From Glaciimonas soli (GTDB lineage Bacteria; Pseudomonadota; Gammaproteobacteria; Burkholderiales; Burkholderiaceae_D), in the NCBI RefSeq assembly GCF_009497155.1, contig NZ_WINI01000004.1, positions 372,001 to 436,000 on the forward strand: 64,000 nt of DNA, read 5' to 3'. The translations under genes and the position numbers were made by a program. The notes beneath the pieces were generated by a model. It made no database searches, was not told the DNA's origin, and was given only the letters and a program-made list of their open reading frames with translations. Positions within the stretch are counted from its first letter, which is position 1. The number at the start of each line of letters is the position of its first letter. This document shows positions 16,615 to 25,909 of the stretch, piece by piece.

Positions 16615-17691
16615 TCAACGCATTTTTCGGCTAATTTCATGTACTGCATCTACCATAACGGCGACTGCGTCAGGTGGAGTGAACTGTGAAATACCATGGC
16701 CTAGATTAAAGACATGACCATGACCCGCTTGCGGCGCACCATAAGAAGCAAGTACGCGCTCTACTTCGGACCGGATTTGCTCCGGATTGGCAAACAGGAC
16801 AACTGGATCAAGATTTCCTTGCAGCGCAACTTTATGGCCGACTTTGGCGCGTGCTTCAGTCAAATTGACAGTCCAGTCCAAACCGACAGCATCAGCGCCG
16901 ATATCGGCAATTTGCTCTAACCACAAACCACCGCCTTTGGTAAAAACAATGGCTGGAATCGGGACACCATCTTTTTCACGCTTCAATTGCCCCATAACCT
17001 GGCGCATGTAATCCAGTGAAAACTCCTGATACGCGCCGTCCGCTAAAGCGCCGCCCCAGGAATCAAAAATCATGACAGCCTGTGCACCCGCATCAATTTG
17101 CGCGTTTAAATAGGCTGCCACGGCGGCCGTGTTGGTGCTAAGGATGTGATGCATTAAATCTGGACGGTTATACAACATGGTTTTAACCGTGCGGTAGTCG
17201 TCCGAACCACCACCCTCCACCATATAACACGCTAAGGTCCATGGACTGCCAGAAAAGCCTATCAACGGTACTCGACCACCCAGCTCCGTGCGAATTTGGG
17301 TAACCGCCTTGAAAACATAATCAAGGCTGCCCAAATCCGGCGCACGCAATGCCATCACCGCTTTTTCATCCCGTAAAGGACGTTCAAATTTAGGGCCCTC
17401 ACCGTCTGCAAAATACAAACCCAGGCCCATCGCATCAGGCACAGTCAAGATGTCAGAGAACAAAATCGCCGCATCCAGCGGATATCGATCTAATGGCTGC
17501 AAAGTAACTTGAGTAGCGTAATCCGGATTCTTTGCCAATCCCAAAAAAGAACCAGCACGCGCACGCGTGGCGCGATACTCCGGCAAATAGCGCCCGGCCT
17601 GACGCATCAACCAGAGTGGTGTGTAGTCAGTCGGCTGACGCAGCAAAGCGCGTAGGAAAGTATCGTTTTTCAGAGGGGCAAATGTTGACAT
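16615..17691 (-). CDS. hemE: uroporphyrinogen decarboxylase
   Basis: 358 residues from the ATG at 17691; the frame extends to a TTG at 17703 that is less likely. The enzyme decarboxylates the four acetate groups of uroporphyrinogen III to give coproporphyrinogen III in haem synthesis. The N-terminal [16 protein letters not shown] motif (substrate carboxylate-binding Arg) and the [17 protein letters not shown] block are the two family signatures. The catalytic Asp lies in AILFSDIL. Length is standard. It lies upstream of the DnaA-box region and priA on the same strand, an arrangement I associate with the origin-proximal part of betaproteobacterial chromosomes. Confidence 0.96.
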   Translation of the reverse strand: MSTFAPLKNDTFLRALLRQPTDYTPLWLMRQAGRYLPEYRATRARAGSFLGLAKNPDYATQVTLQPLDRYPLDAAILFSDILTVPDAMGLGLYFADGEGPKFERPLRDEKAVMALRAPDLGSLDYVFKAVTQIRTELGGRVPLIGFSGSPWTLACYMVEGGGSDDYRTVKTMLYNRPDLMHHILSTNTAAVAAYLNAQIDAGAQAVMIFDSWGGALADGAYQEFSLDYMRQVMGQLKREKDGVPIPAIVFTKGGGLWLEQIADIGADAVGLDWTVNLTEARAKVGHKVALQGNLDPVVLFANPEQIRSEVERVLASYGAPQAGHGHVFNLGHGISQFTPPDAVAVMVDAVHEISRKMR

Positions 17692-17815
17692 GAGGAAATC
17701 CAAAGCAGGGGCAATGGCGCATTATCGCATCCCATGCGGGATAGATGCTACCGCCAGACAATCAAGTGACCATCATCGGATGATGATAATGGTCACCAAA
17801 AAATTATTTGCCAAT

Positions 17816-18445
17816 TTACCAGCCGCTCAGGCGTTCTAGTTGATTGAGCTCTTTCCAACTGTCACGCGCACGCACCAAATCCGCTAATTTAGCCAGCGCC
17901 GGCCATTGCGCCGACTTACGTGGCATATTGCGTGACCAGCGCATAAGCATCATGAGCAGGATATCAGCACTAGAAAATTGCTCGCCTAGCAAATACGGGC
18001 CATGCGCACTCAGATGCGCGTCAAGGTTATCCCACACATCCGCGATTCTCTGCTGCAGCGCAGTACTAATATGTGAAACATGTTCCGCAGTTCCCAGATC
18101 CATAGGATAAAACCAAAAGCGGTAAGTCGCGGACAGGTTGTTACTCAGATACACCATCCATTGCAACCAGGCAGCGCGCTCCGGGCTACCGATTGCCGGT
18201 GCCAGTCCGGCCTCGGGATGGCGCTCAGCCAATAGCATCAGCAAGGCGGCAGACTCCACCACCGGTTTACCGTCAACCACTAAAGTCGGTACTACGCCAT
18301 GCGGATTGAGCTTCAAATATTCAGCATCGTGCTGTGCATCGTTATCAAAATCGACCAATTTCAGCTCATAAGGAGCACCAATTTCCAGTAATGCCTGATG
18401 CACTGCCATGCTGGCGGTACCGGGGGAATAGTAAAGCGTGTACAT
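17816..18445 (-). CDS. glutathione S-transferase family protein
   Basis: 209 residues. The N-terminal thioredoxin-like domain has YYSPGTASMAVHQALLEIG and HGVVPTLVVDGKPVVESAALL, in which the Pro of the cis-Pro loop and the E-S of the glutathione site are present. An all-helical C-terminal domain follows. The catalytic position is probably the Ser of SPGTAS, suggesting a beta or similar class enzyme. It likely conjugates or reduces electrophiles in the cytoplasm. It is 12 bases downstream of gltS on the same strand and may be cotranscribed. Confidence 0.88.
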   Translation of the reverse strand: MYTLYYSPGTASMAVHQALLEIGAPYELKLVDFDNDAQHDAEYLKLNPHGVVPTLVVDGKPVVESAALLMLLAERHPEAGLAPAIGSPERAAWLQWMVYLSNNLSATYRFWFYPMDLGTAEHVSHISTALQQRIADVWDNLDAHLSAHGPYLLGEQFSSADILLMMLMRWSRNMPRKSAQWPALAKLADLVRARDSWKELNQLERLSGW

Positions 18446-18457
18446 AATTGCTCCGGG

Positions 18458-19669
18458 TTAGTTGTAAATCGGCAGCGCCAAGAATAACTTGATCACAATT
18501 GCATTCGCAATATCAATAAAAAACGCGCTCACCATCGGCACCACCAAAAACGCTAAGTGCGATGGGCCGAAACGATCTGTCACGGCCTGCATATTGGCAA
18601 TCGCAGTCGGTGTCGCTCCCAAACCAAAACCGCAATGTCCGGCCGACAGCACGGCTGCGTCATAATTTGAACCCATTACACGGAACGTGACAAAAACAGC
18701 ATAGAGCGCCATCACTACTGCTTGCACTGCCAGAATTAGCAAAACAGGCAGTGCCAATGATGCCAAATCCCACAACTTCAAGCTCATCAGCGCCATCGCC
18801 AAAAACAACGACAGGCTAACGTTGCCGAGTACCAGAATTGCGCGCTCAAAAATCTTGTAACCAACCAGCAGCGACAAACCATTGCTTAACAGCACGCCGA
18901 CAAACAAAACACAGACAAAAGTCGGTAATTCAAATGCCGTGCCGGCGAGCTGATTGGCAAACATGGTGCCAACCGACAGGCTGATGGCGATCAGTGCCAA
19001 AGCCTCAATAAACGCTTGCGCTGTTATCAGCTGAACCGCTTTAGGCTGCTCAAAACTCAGTGGCATATCGTCAGCCGGCACATCTTTTTGTACACCTGGC
19101 AAAGGCTGCTTCACTCGCTTGACTAAAAACCCTGCTACAGGTCCGCCAATCAAACCACCCAGTATCAGACCGAAAGTTGCGCACGCAATGGCAATTTCCG
19201 TCGCAGCCGCCAAGCCGTGCTGCTCCGCAAATACGCGGCCCCACGCGGCTCCGGTGCCATGCCCGCCCGACAACGAAATCGTGCCTCCCAACAGACCTAT
19301 CAGCGGATCCAATCCCATGAGTTTCGCCATGACTAGGCCGATAGCGTCTTGCAGTATCAGTAAACCCAGCACCACACCAAGAAACAATGCAAGCGTACGG
19401 CCACCGGCTTTTAAGCTGGCAAGGTTTGCATTCAAACCTATCGTCGCAAAAAACGCCATCATCAACGGCCCCTGCAAGCTGCTATCAAACTGCACTTTTA
19501 TGTTGGCAAAACTGTGTAACGCCAGCAATAGCAAAGCGACCAGCAAACCACCGACAACTGGTTCGGGGATGCTATAGGTTTTCAAAAATGTCGATTTCGC
19601 TACCAGCTTGCGGCCTAATAACAAAACCAGCGATGCTGCCACCAGGGTTCCCAATACATCTAAGGTCAT
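18458..19669 (-). CDS. gltS: sodium/glutamate symporter
   Basis: 403 residues with about ten to twelve hydrophobic segments arranged as two inverted halves. Motifs of the GltS family include YSIPEPVVGGLLVALLL near the start, GTISLSGGHGTGAAWG (residues about 128-143) and the second-half counterpart SAGHCGFGLGATPTAIANM. The protein takes up glutamate with sodium across the inner membrane. The charged loop in the middle (about 185-215) separates the halves. It precedes the glutathione transferase gene on the same strand. Confidence 0.93.
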   Translation of the reverse strand: MTLDVLGTLVAASLVLLLGRKLVAKSTFLKTYSIPEPVVGGLLVALLLLALHSFANIKVQFDSSLQGPLMMAFFATIGLNANLASLKAGGRTLALFLGVVLGLLILQDAIGLVMAKLMGLDPLIGLLGGTISLSGGHGTGAAWGRVFAEQHGLAAATEIAIACATFGLILGGLIGGPVAGFLVKRVKQPLPGVQKDVPADDMPLSFEQPKAVQLITAQAFIEALALIAISLSVGTMFANQLAGTAFELPTFVCVLFVGVLLSNGLSLLVGYKIFERAILVLGNVSLSLFLAMALMSLKLWDLASLALPVLLILAVQAVVMALYAVFVTFRVMGSNYDAAVLSAGHCGFGLGATPTAIANMQAVTDRFGPSHLAFLVVPMVSAFFIDIANAIVIKLFLALPIYN

Positions 19670-19697
19670 TACTCGTACTCCTTTATAGGATCAACAA

Positions 19698-21305
19698 TTA
19701 GATAATGCTGCTCAATACTTTCGTCCCATCCGGCGAACCAAGTCCAGTGCAAGCATCCCATCCCGGTTCTGCATTAAAGTTGCCGTTATTACCTTGCGTG
19801 ATGTCATGAAACGCGGCCTGTTGTTGGTACAGCTTGGGATTGATGAAACCAACTGAAGTCCCTTTTGTATCGCTACCGGCACCGCTTCTTGCACTGTTAA
19901 TGCAAGCAACCAGTGCCGCCCACAACGGCGCAACAGCGCTGGTGCCTCCAATCACCGTATCAGTCCCATCAACCCGTACCGCATAGCCGGTAGCCGGATC
20001 GGCATCGCCAGCGACATCTGGAACGCCGCGTTTGGTCAATGGAGACTTGATTCCGCTTTCCGTGGTGACGGTTAAATTCTGCTGCCAGACAGGTAAAGCA
20101 AACACTGCACTGACTCCACCGCCGCCAGCGCCACCCTGTGCGCCATCATTCCACACTACTTCACTGGTAATCGCTTTAGCACTGGCATGCAAACTGGTGC
20201 CGCCACACGCCAGCACATAAGGGCTAGATGCCGGGAAGTCGACATTGTTAGAACCACCGCTGACACCATCGCTAGAGCCGCTATCACCCGATGCGACGCA
20301 GACTGTCACGCCCATCGCAGCGGCCGCTTGCAAAGTTTGATTAAACGCTTGCATCGCTTGTTGGGTCCATGATGATTCTGGGCCGCCCCAACTGATGGAG
20401 ATCACTGACGGCTTATTTTGCGCATCATGAATCGCGGTATTGACGGCACTGATAAAGCCCGCATCGGTATTGGGCGAAAAATAAACTGCGATGTTTGCCT
20501 TCGACGCAATCGCTCCAGCCACTTCGATGTCGAGCATCACTTCACCATCGGCACTATTAGCATCGCCAGTCGGCTGATTCTTTCCCGTACCAACGGCAAT
20601 CGCCGTCACGGTTGGCGCTGTAATACCCAGGCCGCTAAAGTAAGTTTGCAAATCGCTGGCCTGATAACCGCCGCCCAATTCAATCAGGGCGATACATTGC
20701 CCTGCTCCGGAATTGCCGGGGAAATTGTAGAGCGAGGCAACTTGCAACGGCGTATAAGAGACATCGCTGCCTTGCGCCGCAGGATGAAACGGAGGACGAA
20801 AGCGGAAATGAGACCGCGCTTGTGGCCGGTTATCCAATCCCAGCACCGCAGTCACAATATCTTTCAGCTCTGTTGGAATTTCCAATACTCCAGTGCGTCC
20901 ACGATAACTGCCTTGATGGGTTTTCTGCCGATGTTGATAACTATATGTACAACGCTCCAAATCAACATTAAACGCCGCATTACATTGCGCTACCGTTCCC
21001 GATAAAATCACTGAGGCGCTTGCCGCATTTTCGCTGACGACATGCAAACCATGCTGTTTTGCGAAATGCTCGACCTTGGCAATATCCTGAGCAGCAGCAC
21101 CGAATTTTTGCGCAAATTGTTCGCGAGTAAGATGCGCAACTTGCTCGTTTCTGTTGAGTTTGTCGATCAACCCAGACAACGCGGCATCAGCCTGGCGACG
21201 CAAGATGACGATCACTTCCAGTTGTTCATTTGGATCAGCTTTGCCGACACAACGCGCGCCGCTTAGTATTTGCCGTTCACTGCCAGAAAGAGAAAATGCT
21301 GTCAT
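19698..21305 (-). CDS. sedolisin/kumamolisin-type serine-carboxyl protease (S53)
   Basis: 535 residues from the ATG at 21305, which has GGAGAACG upstream; the frame stays open to 21359. The N-terminal 170 residues are a pro-kumamolisin activation domain. The mature domain starts near PLQVASLYNFP and shows the Glu/Asp pair in DGEVMLDIEVAG, the oxyanion Asp region SWGGPESSW, and the catalytic Ser in GGTSAVAPLWAAL. The C-terminal calcium site is suggested by FHDITQGNNGNFNAEPGWDACTG read as two halves. Family members act at acid pH outside the cell. No classical signal peptide is visible at the chosen start. It is 28 bases upstream of gltS. Confidence 0.9.
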   Translation of the reverse strand: MTAFSLSGSERQILSGARCVGKADPNEQLEVIVILRRQADAALSGLIDKLNRNEQVAHLTREQFAQKFGAAAQDIAKVEHFAKQHGLHVVSENAASASVILSGTVAQCNAAFNVDLERCTYSYQHRQKTHQGSYRGRTGVLEIPTELKDIVTAVLGLDNRPQARSHFRFRPPFHPAAQGSDVSYTPLQVASLYNFPGNSGAGQCIALIELGGGYQASDLQTYFSGLGITAPTVTAIAVGTGKNQPTGDANSADGEVMLDIEVAGAIASKANIAVYFSPNTDAGFISAVNTAIHDAQNKPSVISISWGGPESSWTQQAMQAFNQTLQAAAAMGVTVCVASGDSGSSDGVSGGSNNVDFPASSPYVLACGGTSLHASAKAITSEVVWNDGAQGGAGGGGVSAVFALPVWQQNLTVTTESGIKSPLTKRGVPDVAGDADPATGYAVRVDGTDTVIGGTSAVAPLWAALVACINSARSGAGSDTKGTSVGFINPKLYQQQAAFHDITQGNNGNFNAEPGWDACTGLGSPDGTKVLSSII

Positions 21306-21448
21306 GATCGTTCTCCGTTTGAATATAACACTACGAAATCCACGGCAAAACCTTATCACAGGCTAGGATAATGTAAGAGTGGAAATTTTGTATTGTCATT
21401 TTTTGGTGCTACATTGTTTAGCTTGTACAACCGGATTCCACGACCATC

Positions 21449-22216
21449 ATGAAAAAATTTTTGCTCATCATCGCCTTGCTATGTTCTGCACTATCAACAT
21501 CTGCAATGGCGCAAACCTCGCGTATGGACGAGATAATCAAAAGCGGAAAGCTGCGTGTCTGCATGACTGGCGATTACAAGCCATTCACCTTTTACAAAGC
21601 CGATAAAAGCTTTGAAGGCATTGATGTCGATCTCGCACAATCGTTAGCCAAAGCAATCGGCGTCGAAGCGCAATTCGTGAAAACCGGCTGGCCTACATTG
21701 ACTAAAGATTTCCTGGAAAAATGCGATATCGCGATGGGCGGTGTATCGGTGACGTTTGATCGACAAAAGCAAGTCTCGTTTTCAACACCGCATATGGTAG
21801 ATGGAAAATCTGCGATTGCGCGCTGTACCGATGCCGCCAAATTTCAGTCGTTAGCCGCCATAGATCAACCCGGCACCCGCGCCATCGTCAACCCCGGTGG
21901 CACCAACGAGCGCTTCGCCAAAACGCACTTCAAACATTTACAACTGATCGAACATCCAGATAACGTCACCATCTTCGATCAAATCGTCGCAGGCAAAGCA
22001 GACGTGATGGTGACCGACGCCAGCGAGACTTTATGGCAAGCGAAATTGCATCCAGAATTGTGCGCAATCAATCCCGATAAGCCACTACAGTTTGCGGAGA
22101 AAGCATTCATGTTGCCGCGCGGCGATGTACCGTTTAAGGAGTTTGTAGATACGTGGATGCGGCAGTTGAAGGCGACGGGTGAGTATCAGCAGATCTCGGA
22201 TCGTTGGTTGAAGTAA
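21449..22216 (+). CDS. pheC: periplasmic cyclohexadienyl dehydratase
   Basis: 255 residues with a signal peptide cleaved after SAMAQ. The fold is that of a solute-binding protein, but the sequence matches PheC closely: RVCMTGDYKPFTFYK, TGWPTLTKDFLEKCDIAMGG, the IDQPGTRAIVNPGGTNERFA block, HPDNVTIFDQIVAGKADVMV read in parts, and LHPELCAINPDKP. PheC converts prephenate to phenylpyruvate and arogenate to phenylalanine in the periplasm. It stands alone, divergent from the sedolisin gene. Confidence 0.87.
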   Translation: MKKFLLIIALLCSALSTSAMAQTSRMDEIIKSGKLRVCMTGDYKPFTFYKADKSFEGIDVDLAQSLAKAIGVEAQFVKTGWPTLTKDFLEKCDIAMGGVSVTFDRQKQVSFSTPHMVDGKSAIARCTDAAKFQSLAAIDQPGTRAIVNPGGTNERFAKTHFKHLQLIEHPDNVTIFDQIVAGKADVMVTDASETLWQAKLHPELCAINPDKPLQFAEKAFMLPRGDVPFKEFVDTWMRQLKATGEYQQISDRWLK

Positions 22217-22248
22217 CCATGGCAGTTCAACGCTGAAATTAAAAAATC

Positions 22249-22275
22249 CGTCATCCTCGCGAACGCGGGGACGAC
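22249..22275. repeat. REP-like palindrome
   Basis: CGTCATCCTCGCG-aa-CGCGGGGACGACG forms a near-perfect hairpin with two mismatched pairs that would be G-U in RNA. It resembles the left half of the repeat at 2010-2031 and lies just downstream of pheC. Confidence 0.6.
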
Positions 22276-22419
22276 GATACAACATTAGTTACAGCATTGA
22301 GCGGCCCTGCTGAAGTAACAACCACCAATGTGCAAAAATTATGGGCCTGTAAATAACTCTGCGTCATCGATCTAAGAAATGAGAACGATGACGCTCTTTA
22401 AAAGGCCATGCCTCACATA

Positions 22420-23223
22420 TTAATCGTTAACGCCATTTGTACTGTTAGAGCTAACTGCATTTGTAGGTAGCTGCGTAACAACCGCATCTTGCTTTGCGGC
22501 TTGCTTGGCCGCTTTTTTTGCAGCTTGCGCAGCTTGTTTTACCTGTCGTTTCGACGCTACGCCATCATGCTCAAATCGCTCCGAACGAGGGCCGTACAAC
22601 ATGCCGTTGGGTGCTTTTGGATAGAGCAAACTACTGCTCGCAGTAGCAGAAAGTTTATAACTGATATCCCTGGAATTATTAATAATTTGCGTCAAAGCAG
22701 CCCCGATCAATGCACCAACTACGCCGCCACCAGCATTATTTTGCGGATTATCCACAACCGATGCTGTTCCTTGCCACAATAATTTTCCCGTTTGCAAATC
22801 AACTAACTTGGCATCCAATTGCACCGTCGCAACTGAAGCAAACACTTGGTACGACGAACCATATTGTTTCACCCTCACATACAACGCTGCATCTGCACCA
22901 AAAATACTGCGCAATTTTTCTATCGGTGCTGCATGCATTTCTGGCGGATTAACCAAACCATTTTGCTTGAACATTTCATCAACCAAGGTCACTGGCATGA
23001 CGTAATATCCGGCTTCAGCCAATGGCCATGTCAATTGCGACAAAACACCATAAGTCGCTTTCACATCCGGCGAATCATTGATCGGTGGCAGTATCAAGAT
23101 CGATGTTGGACGGCTTTCTTTGAATGCAGAATAGTCATAAGCAGCTTGCCGGTGTGCGCAACCGGTCATTAATACAGCTAGAGCAAGAACGATCAACATT
23201 CCTGCGCGATTTTTCAAAAACAT
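22420..23223 (-). CDS. DUF799 (GNA1162-like) lipoprotein
   Basis: 267 residues with a lipoprotein signal ending MTGCAH, so Cys22 is the lipidation site. The core has the family blocks SILILPPINDSPDVKATYG, EAGYYVMPVTLVDEMFKQNG and the strand AKLVDLQTGKLLWQGTASV. A Lys/Ala-rich tail (VKQAAQAAKKAAKQAAKQ) follows near 235-255. The family is known from the Neisseria surface antigen GNA1162; its molecular role is not settled. It is the third gene of a trio with a DUF4810 lipoprotein and a CsgG-like protein. Confidence 0.8.
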   Translation of the reverse strand: MFLKNRAGMLIVLALAVLMTGCAHRQAAYDYSAFKESRPTSILILPPINDSPDVKATYGVLSQLTWPLAEAGYYVMPVTLVDEMFKQNGLVNPPEMHAAPIEKLRSIFGADAALYVRVKQYGSSYQVFASVATVQLDAKLVDLQTGKLLWQGTASVVDNPQNNAGGGVVGALIGAALTQIINNSRDISYKLSATASSSLLYPKAPNGMLYGPRSERFEHDGVASKRQVKQAAQAAKKAAKQAAKQDAVVTQLPTNAVSSNSTNGVND

Positions 23224-23233
23224 TACATCCCCC

Positions 23234-23608
23234 TTAATTATTCTTAGGCTTCAATTTGCCTAGCAAGTAATCCATAAATGTGGCCGATTCAGGAAACAGT
23301 TTTTTCTCTGTTTGGTATTCCTGAACACTCTTATCGTCTTTCCCTTCATTCGCATACAACATACCAAGATGCGCGTGATAACCAGGAGGTAAAGGACGAC
23401 CACTGGATTCTGCTTGCTGTGTATTTTTCTCAAGCTCTATGATTTGTGCAGTGCTATCGTTATCACTACTACTAAAATATTGATGCACTTGATCCTGATA
23501 ATTTCCCCAGTAATAAGTTGACTTAGGTGCGGTATTACAACCGCCCAGTAAAAGACCAACACCGACGCACAGCACGAGGCCGAACGATTTTATTAAATCG
23601 CGTTTCAT
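23234..23608 (-). CDS. DUF4810 lipoprotein
   Basis: 124 residues with a lipoprotein signal ending LLGGCN (Cys24). The mature part begins APKSTYYWGNYQDQVHQYF, typical of DUF4810 proteins, and is mostly helical with a TPR-like stretch (PPGYHAHLGMLYANEGKDDK). It sits 10 bases upstream of the DUF799 gene and is probably part of the same outer-membrane complex; direct function is unknown. Confidence 0.8.
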   Translation of the reverse strand: MKRDLIKSFGLVLCVGVGLLLGGCNTAPKSTYYWGNYQDQVHQYFSSSDNDSTAQIIELEKNTQQAESSGRPLPPGYHAHLGMLYANEGKDDKSVQEYQTEKKLFPESATFMDYLLGKLKPKNN

Positions 23609-23728
23609 AATTTATACCTGAAAATATTTCTATGGATGCGTTCTCATTTGCATATCATCGTGAACGTGATGGCAACTCAGAAGCATTGCTAAAATATTGT
23701 GCCAACAACGTTCAGAATGAAAATGAGA

Positions 23729-24412
23729 TTATTCTGCAGGACGCCATGCACCAGATTGCATGCCATTGACGAGATGATCGACTGCATCACGAATGGCCAG
23801 ATCCAACACTTTCCCATTCAATGTTGAGTCATAACTGGCAGTGCCGCCAAAACCGATGATTTCACGGTTAGACAAACTGTATTCGCCAGCACCTTGCACG
23901 GAATAGACCACTTCAGAAGTCGTTGTATTAACAATGTTCAAATTCACTTTTGCATAAGCAATCTGTGATTTTCCACGTCCCAACAGACCAAATAATTGTT
24001 GATCACCGACTTCTTTGCGACCAAACTCAGTCACATCGCCAGTTACAACATAATCAGCACCCTTAATCTTCTGTGTCTGCTGTTTATAACCTGCCTCTTG
24101 CTTGGTTTCGGCTAAATTGTCGCGATCAAGCACATTGAAATGATTGCTTTGCTGTAGATGCGTGACCAGAATAGTTTTTGCCTGCCCACCCAAACGATCA
24201 ACTGAATCAGAAAACACACCGCGCATAAAACTGGAGCGATTATCAAATTTCCCAATGGAAATGGGAGTTTTCTTGCCGATATAAGGTGTTGCGGCTGCAG
24301 CAACTTGTTGAATAGGCAAAATGCGCGATTCTTCTGTAGCACACCCACCTAGAACGGTAAGTATCCCGACAGTTCCTGCCAGCAATGCTGACATAACGAT
24401 TTTTCTTGTCAT
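23729..24412 (-). CDS. CsgG/HfaB-family outer-membrane lipoprotein
   Basis: 227 residues with a lipoprotein signal ending VLGGCA (Cys24). It carries the CsgG-family core: ISIGKFDNRSSF, the HFNVLDRDNLAETKQEAGY block, GADYVVTGDVTEFG and VKVNL-like strands, ending with AVDHLVNGMQ. CsgG proteins form ring-shaped outer-membrane secretion pores in curli systems. No curli subunit gene (csgA, csgB, csgE, csgF) is adjacent, so this is the curli-independent type that is found with DUF4810 and DUF799 proteins. It is the first gene of the trio. Confidence 0.85.
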   Translation of the reverse strand: MTRKIVMSALLAGTVGILTVLGGCATEESRILPIQQVAAAATPYIGKKTPISIGKFDNRSSFMRGVFSDSVDRLGGQAKTILVTHLQQSNHFNVLDRDNLAETKQEAGYKQQTQKIKGADYVVTGDVTEFGRKEVGDQQLFGLLGRGKSQIAYAKVNLNIVNTTTSEVVYSVQGAGEYSLSNREIIGFGGTASYDSTLNGKVLDLAIRDAVDHLVNGMQSGAWRPAE

Positions 24413-24562
24413 ATTAACTTCCCATTTTATTTACATAAATACAAATTTGTTAAATATTAACATAGAATAAACAATTCGCAGCTAGATCAGAAAACTGTCT
24501 TTTGTCCGCTTACTTAGCTTGGCCTTATTAATATTATGCTCAGACATTTAAGGAAAATCGAC

Positions 24563-25198
24563 ATGCCAAATAAGTTAACAAGTGATCTCATTAACTACAT
24601 TGAAAACGTATTAGCGACCGCACAGATTGGCCTTACTTTTTCAAAAGACCAGTTTGATATTGAGCGATTCAACACATTGAAAAGCTTGTCTGCAGAACTG
24701 TTATCCCGACTGGAAAATGAAAAGGTCGTAAAAACATCCAAGTGGATTGCTTTGGACGAAAATTACACAACTCCCAAAATTGACGTGAGAGCCGTGATAT
24801 TTGACGAACAAAAGAGGATCTTGCTGGTTCAAGAAAAGAGTGACGGCAATTGGACATTGCCTGGCGGCTGGTGTGACATCGGTGAATCGGCATCTGAATC
24901 TGTAGCACGAGAAGTAGAAGAAGAGACCGGACTAGAAGTAAAGGCGATACGCTTGCTCGCTCTTTTTGACAAACTAAAACACGATCACCCACCGCAGCTG
25001 CCACACGCGTACAAATGCTTTTTTCTATGTAACGTGAACGGCGGTACTGTCATCACCGAAACCAATGAGACCTCTGGCTGTGCTTATTTCAGCCTGGAGA
25101 ATCTTCCCCCATTGTCCAGACACCGGGTTACAGCAAGTCAGCTGGTAAAAGTAGCAAAGCACGTGTACTCAGAGCAAGAGACTTGCCTCTTCGATTGA
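24563..25198 (+). CDS. NUDIX hydrolase with N-terminal helical domain
   Basis: 211 residues from the ATG at 24563, preceded by AAGGAAAA; an ATG at 24536 is also in frame. The first 60 residues are helical and match the extra N-terminal domain found on ADP-ribose/nucleotide-type Nudix enzymes. The Nudix box begins at GGWCDIGESASESVAREVEEETGLEV, seen here in two parts, and its REVEEETG metal-binding helix is intact. Likely hydrolyses a nucleoside diphosphate derivative in the cytoplasm. Divergent from the CsgG gene. Confidence 0.87.
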   Translation: MPNKLTSDLINYIENVLATAQIGLTFSKDQFDIERFNTLKSLSAELLSRLENEKVVKTSKWIALDENYTTPKIDVRAVIFDEQKRILLVQEKSDGNWTLPGGWCDIGESASESVAREVEEETGLEVKAIRLLALFDKLKHDHPPQLPHAYKCFFLCNVNGGTVITETNETSGCAYFSLENLPPLSRHRVTASQLVKVAKHVYSEQETCLFD

Positions 25199-25330
25199 AG
25201 AAGTGGCCTGCAAAGAATAGCTGTGCAGAACGACAATTGATCGAATCAGCACTAAATTCAATCGTTTATGCATTATAGTTGACACTATTTAGTGCAATAA
25301 TTTTTGCTCTGTTAATCAAAGGAGCATTCG

Positions 25331-25906
25331 ATGAATATGTCATTACGTCAAAAGGTGCAAGCATTCGCCGTGTTCTCCGCATCTGTCCTGGTCGCCGTCC
25401 CGGCTCTGTCGGCGGGTCAATTTCAGGTCAGCAGCGATGATGTCAAGAACGGCCGGCTAGTCAACGAACAAGTGTTAAACGGTTTTGGCTGCAACGGTGG
25501 TAACGTATCGCCGCACATAGTCTGGAGTGGTGTGCCAAAAGGCAGCAAGAGTTTGCTCGTGACGATACACGATCCCGATGCCCCTACCGATGGTCTCGGC
25601 TGGACCCATTGGGTGATCGCTAACATCCCGCCGACCATCACCGAACTGGCAAAAGGAATCTCCATCGACAGCAGCAAACTGCCTGCAGGCGCGGTGCAGA
25701 CCAATACCGATTTCGGTAAGGCCGGTTACGGCGGCCCTTGCCCACCCGTTGGCTCTGCGCATCGCTATATCGTCACGGTCAATGCACTCAAGGTAGAAAA
25801 ACTTGCGGTTGATGCTAACTCTACTCCGGCGCTGGTGGCCTTCATGGCTAACGGTCAAAGCTTGGGTAAAGCCAGCTTCACGTCTCTTTATCAACGTGCG
25901 AATTAA
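25331..25906 (+). CDS. YbhB/YbcL-type PEBP family protein, secreted
   Basis: 191 residues with a signal peptide ending PALSAGQ; AAAGGAG lies just before the start. The phosphatidylethanolamine-binding-protein fold is identified by CNGGNVSPHIVWSGVPKGSKS, TIHDPDAP (ligand pocket), WTHWVIANIP and GGPCPPVGSAHRYIVTVNAL, in parts. Bacterial members are periplasmic and poorly characterised; a ligand-binding or inhibitor role is inferred only. The next gene, an AraC regulator, starts 3 bases after its stop, so the two are likely cotranscribed. Confidence 0.88.
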   Translation: MNMSLRQKVQAFAVFSASVLVAVPALSAGQFQVSSDDVKNGRLVNEQVLNGFGCNGGNVSPHIVWSGVPKGSKSLLVTIHDPDAPTDGLGWTHWVIANIPPTITELAKGISIDSSKLPAGAVQTNTDFGKAGYGGPCPPVGSAHRYIVTVNALKVEKLAVDANSTPALVAFMANGQSLGKASFTSLYQRAN

Positions 25907-25909
25907 CGT

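Noticed and set aside
17766-17796. Hairpin GTGACCAT/ATGGTCAC considered as terminator of the glutathione transferase gene
   Set aside because: The A/T-run lies on the wrong side for leftward transcription; at most a weak signal.
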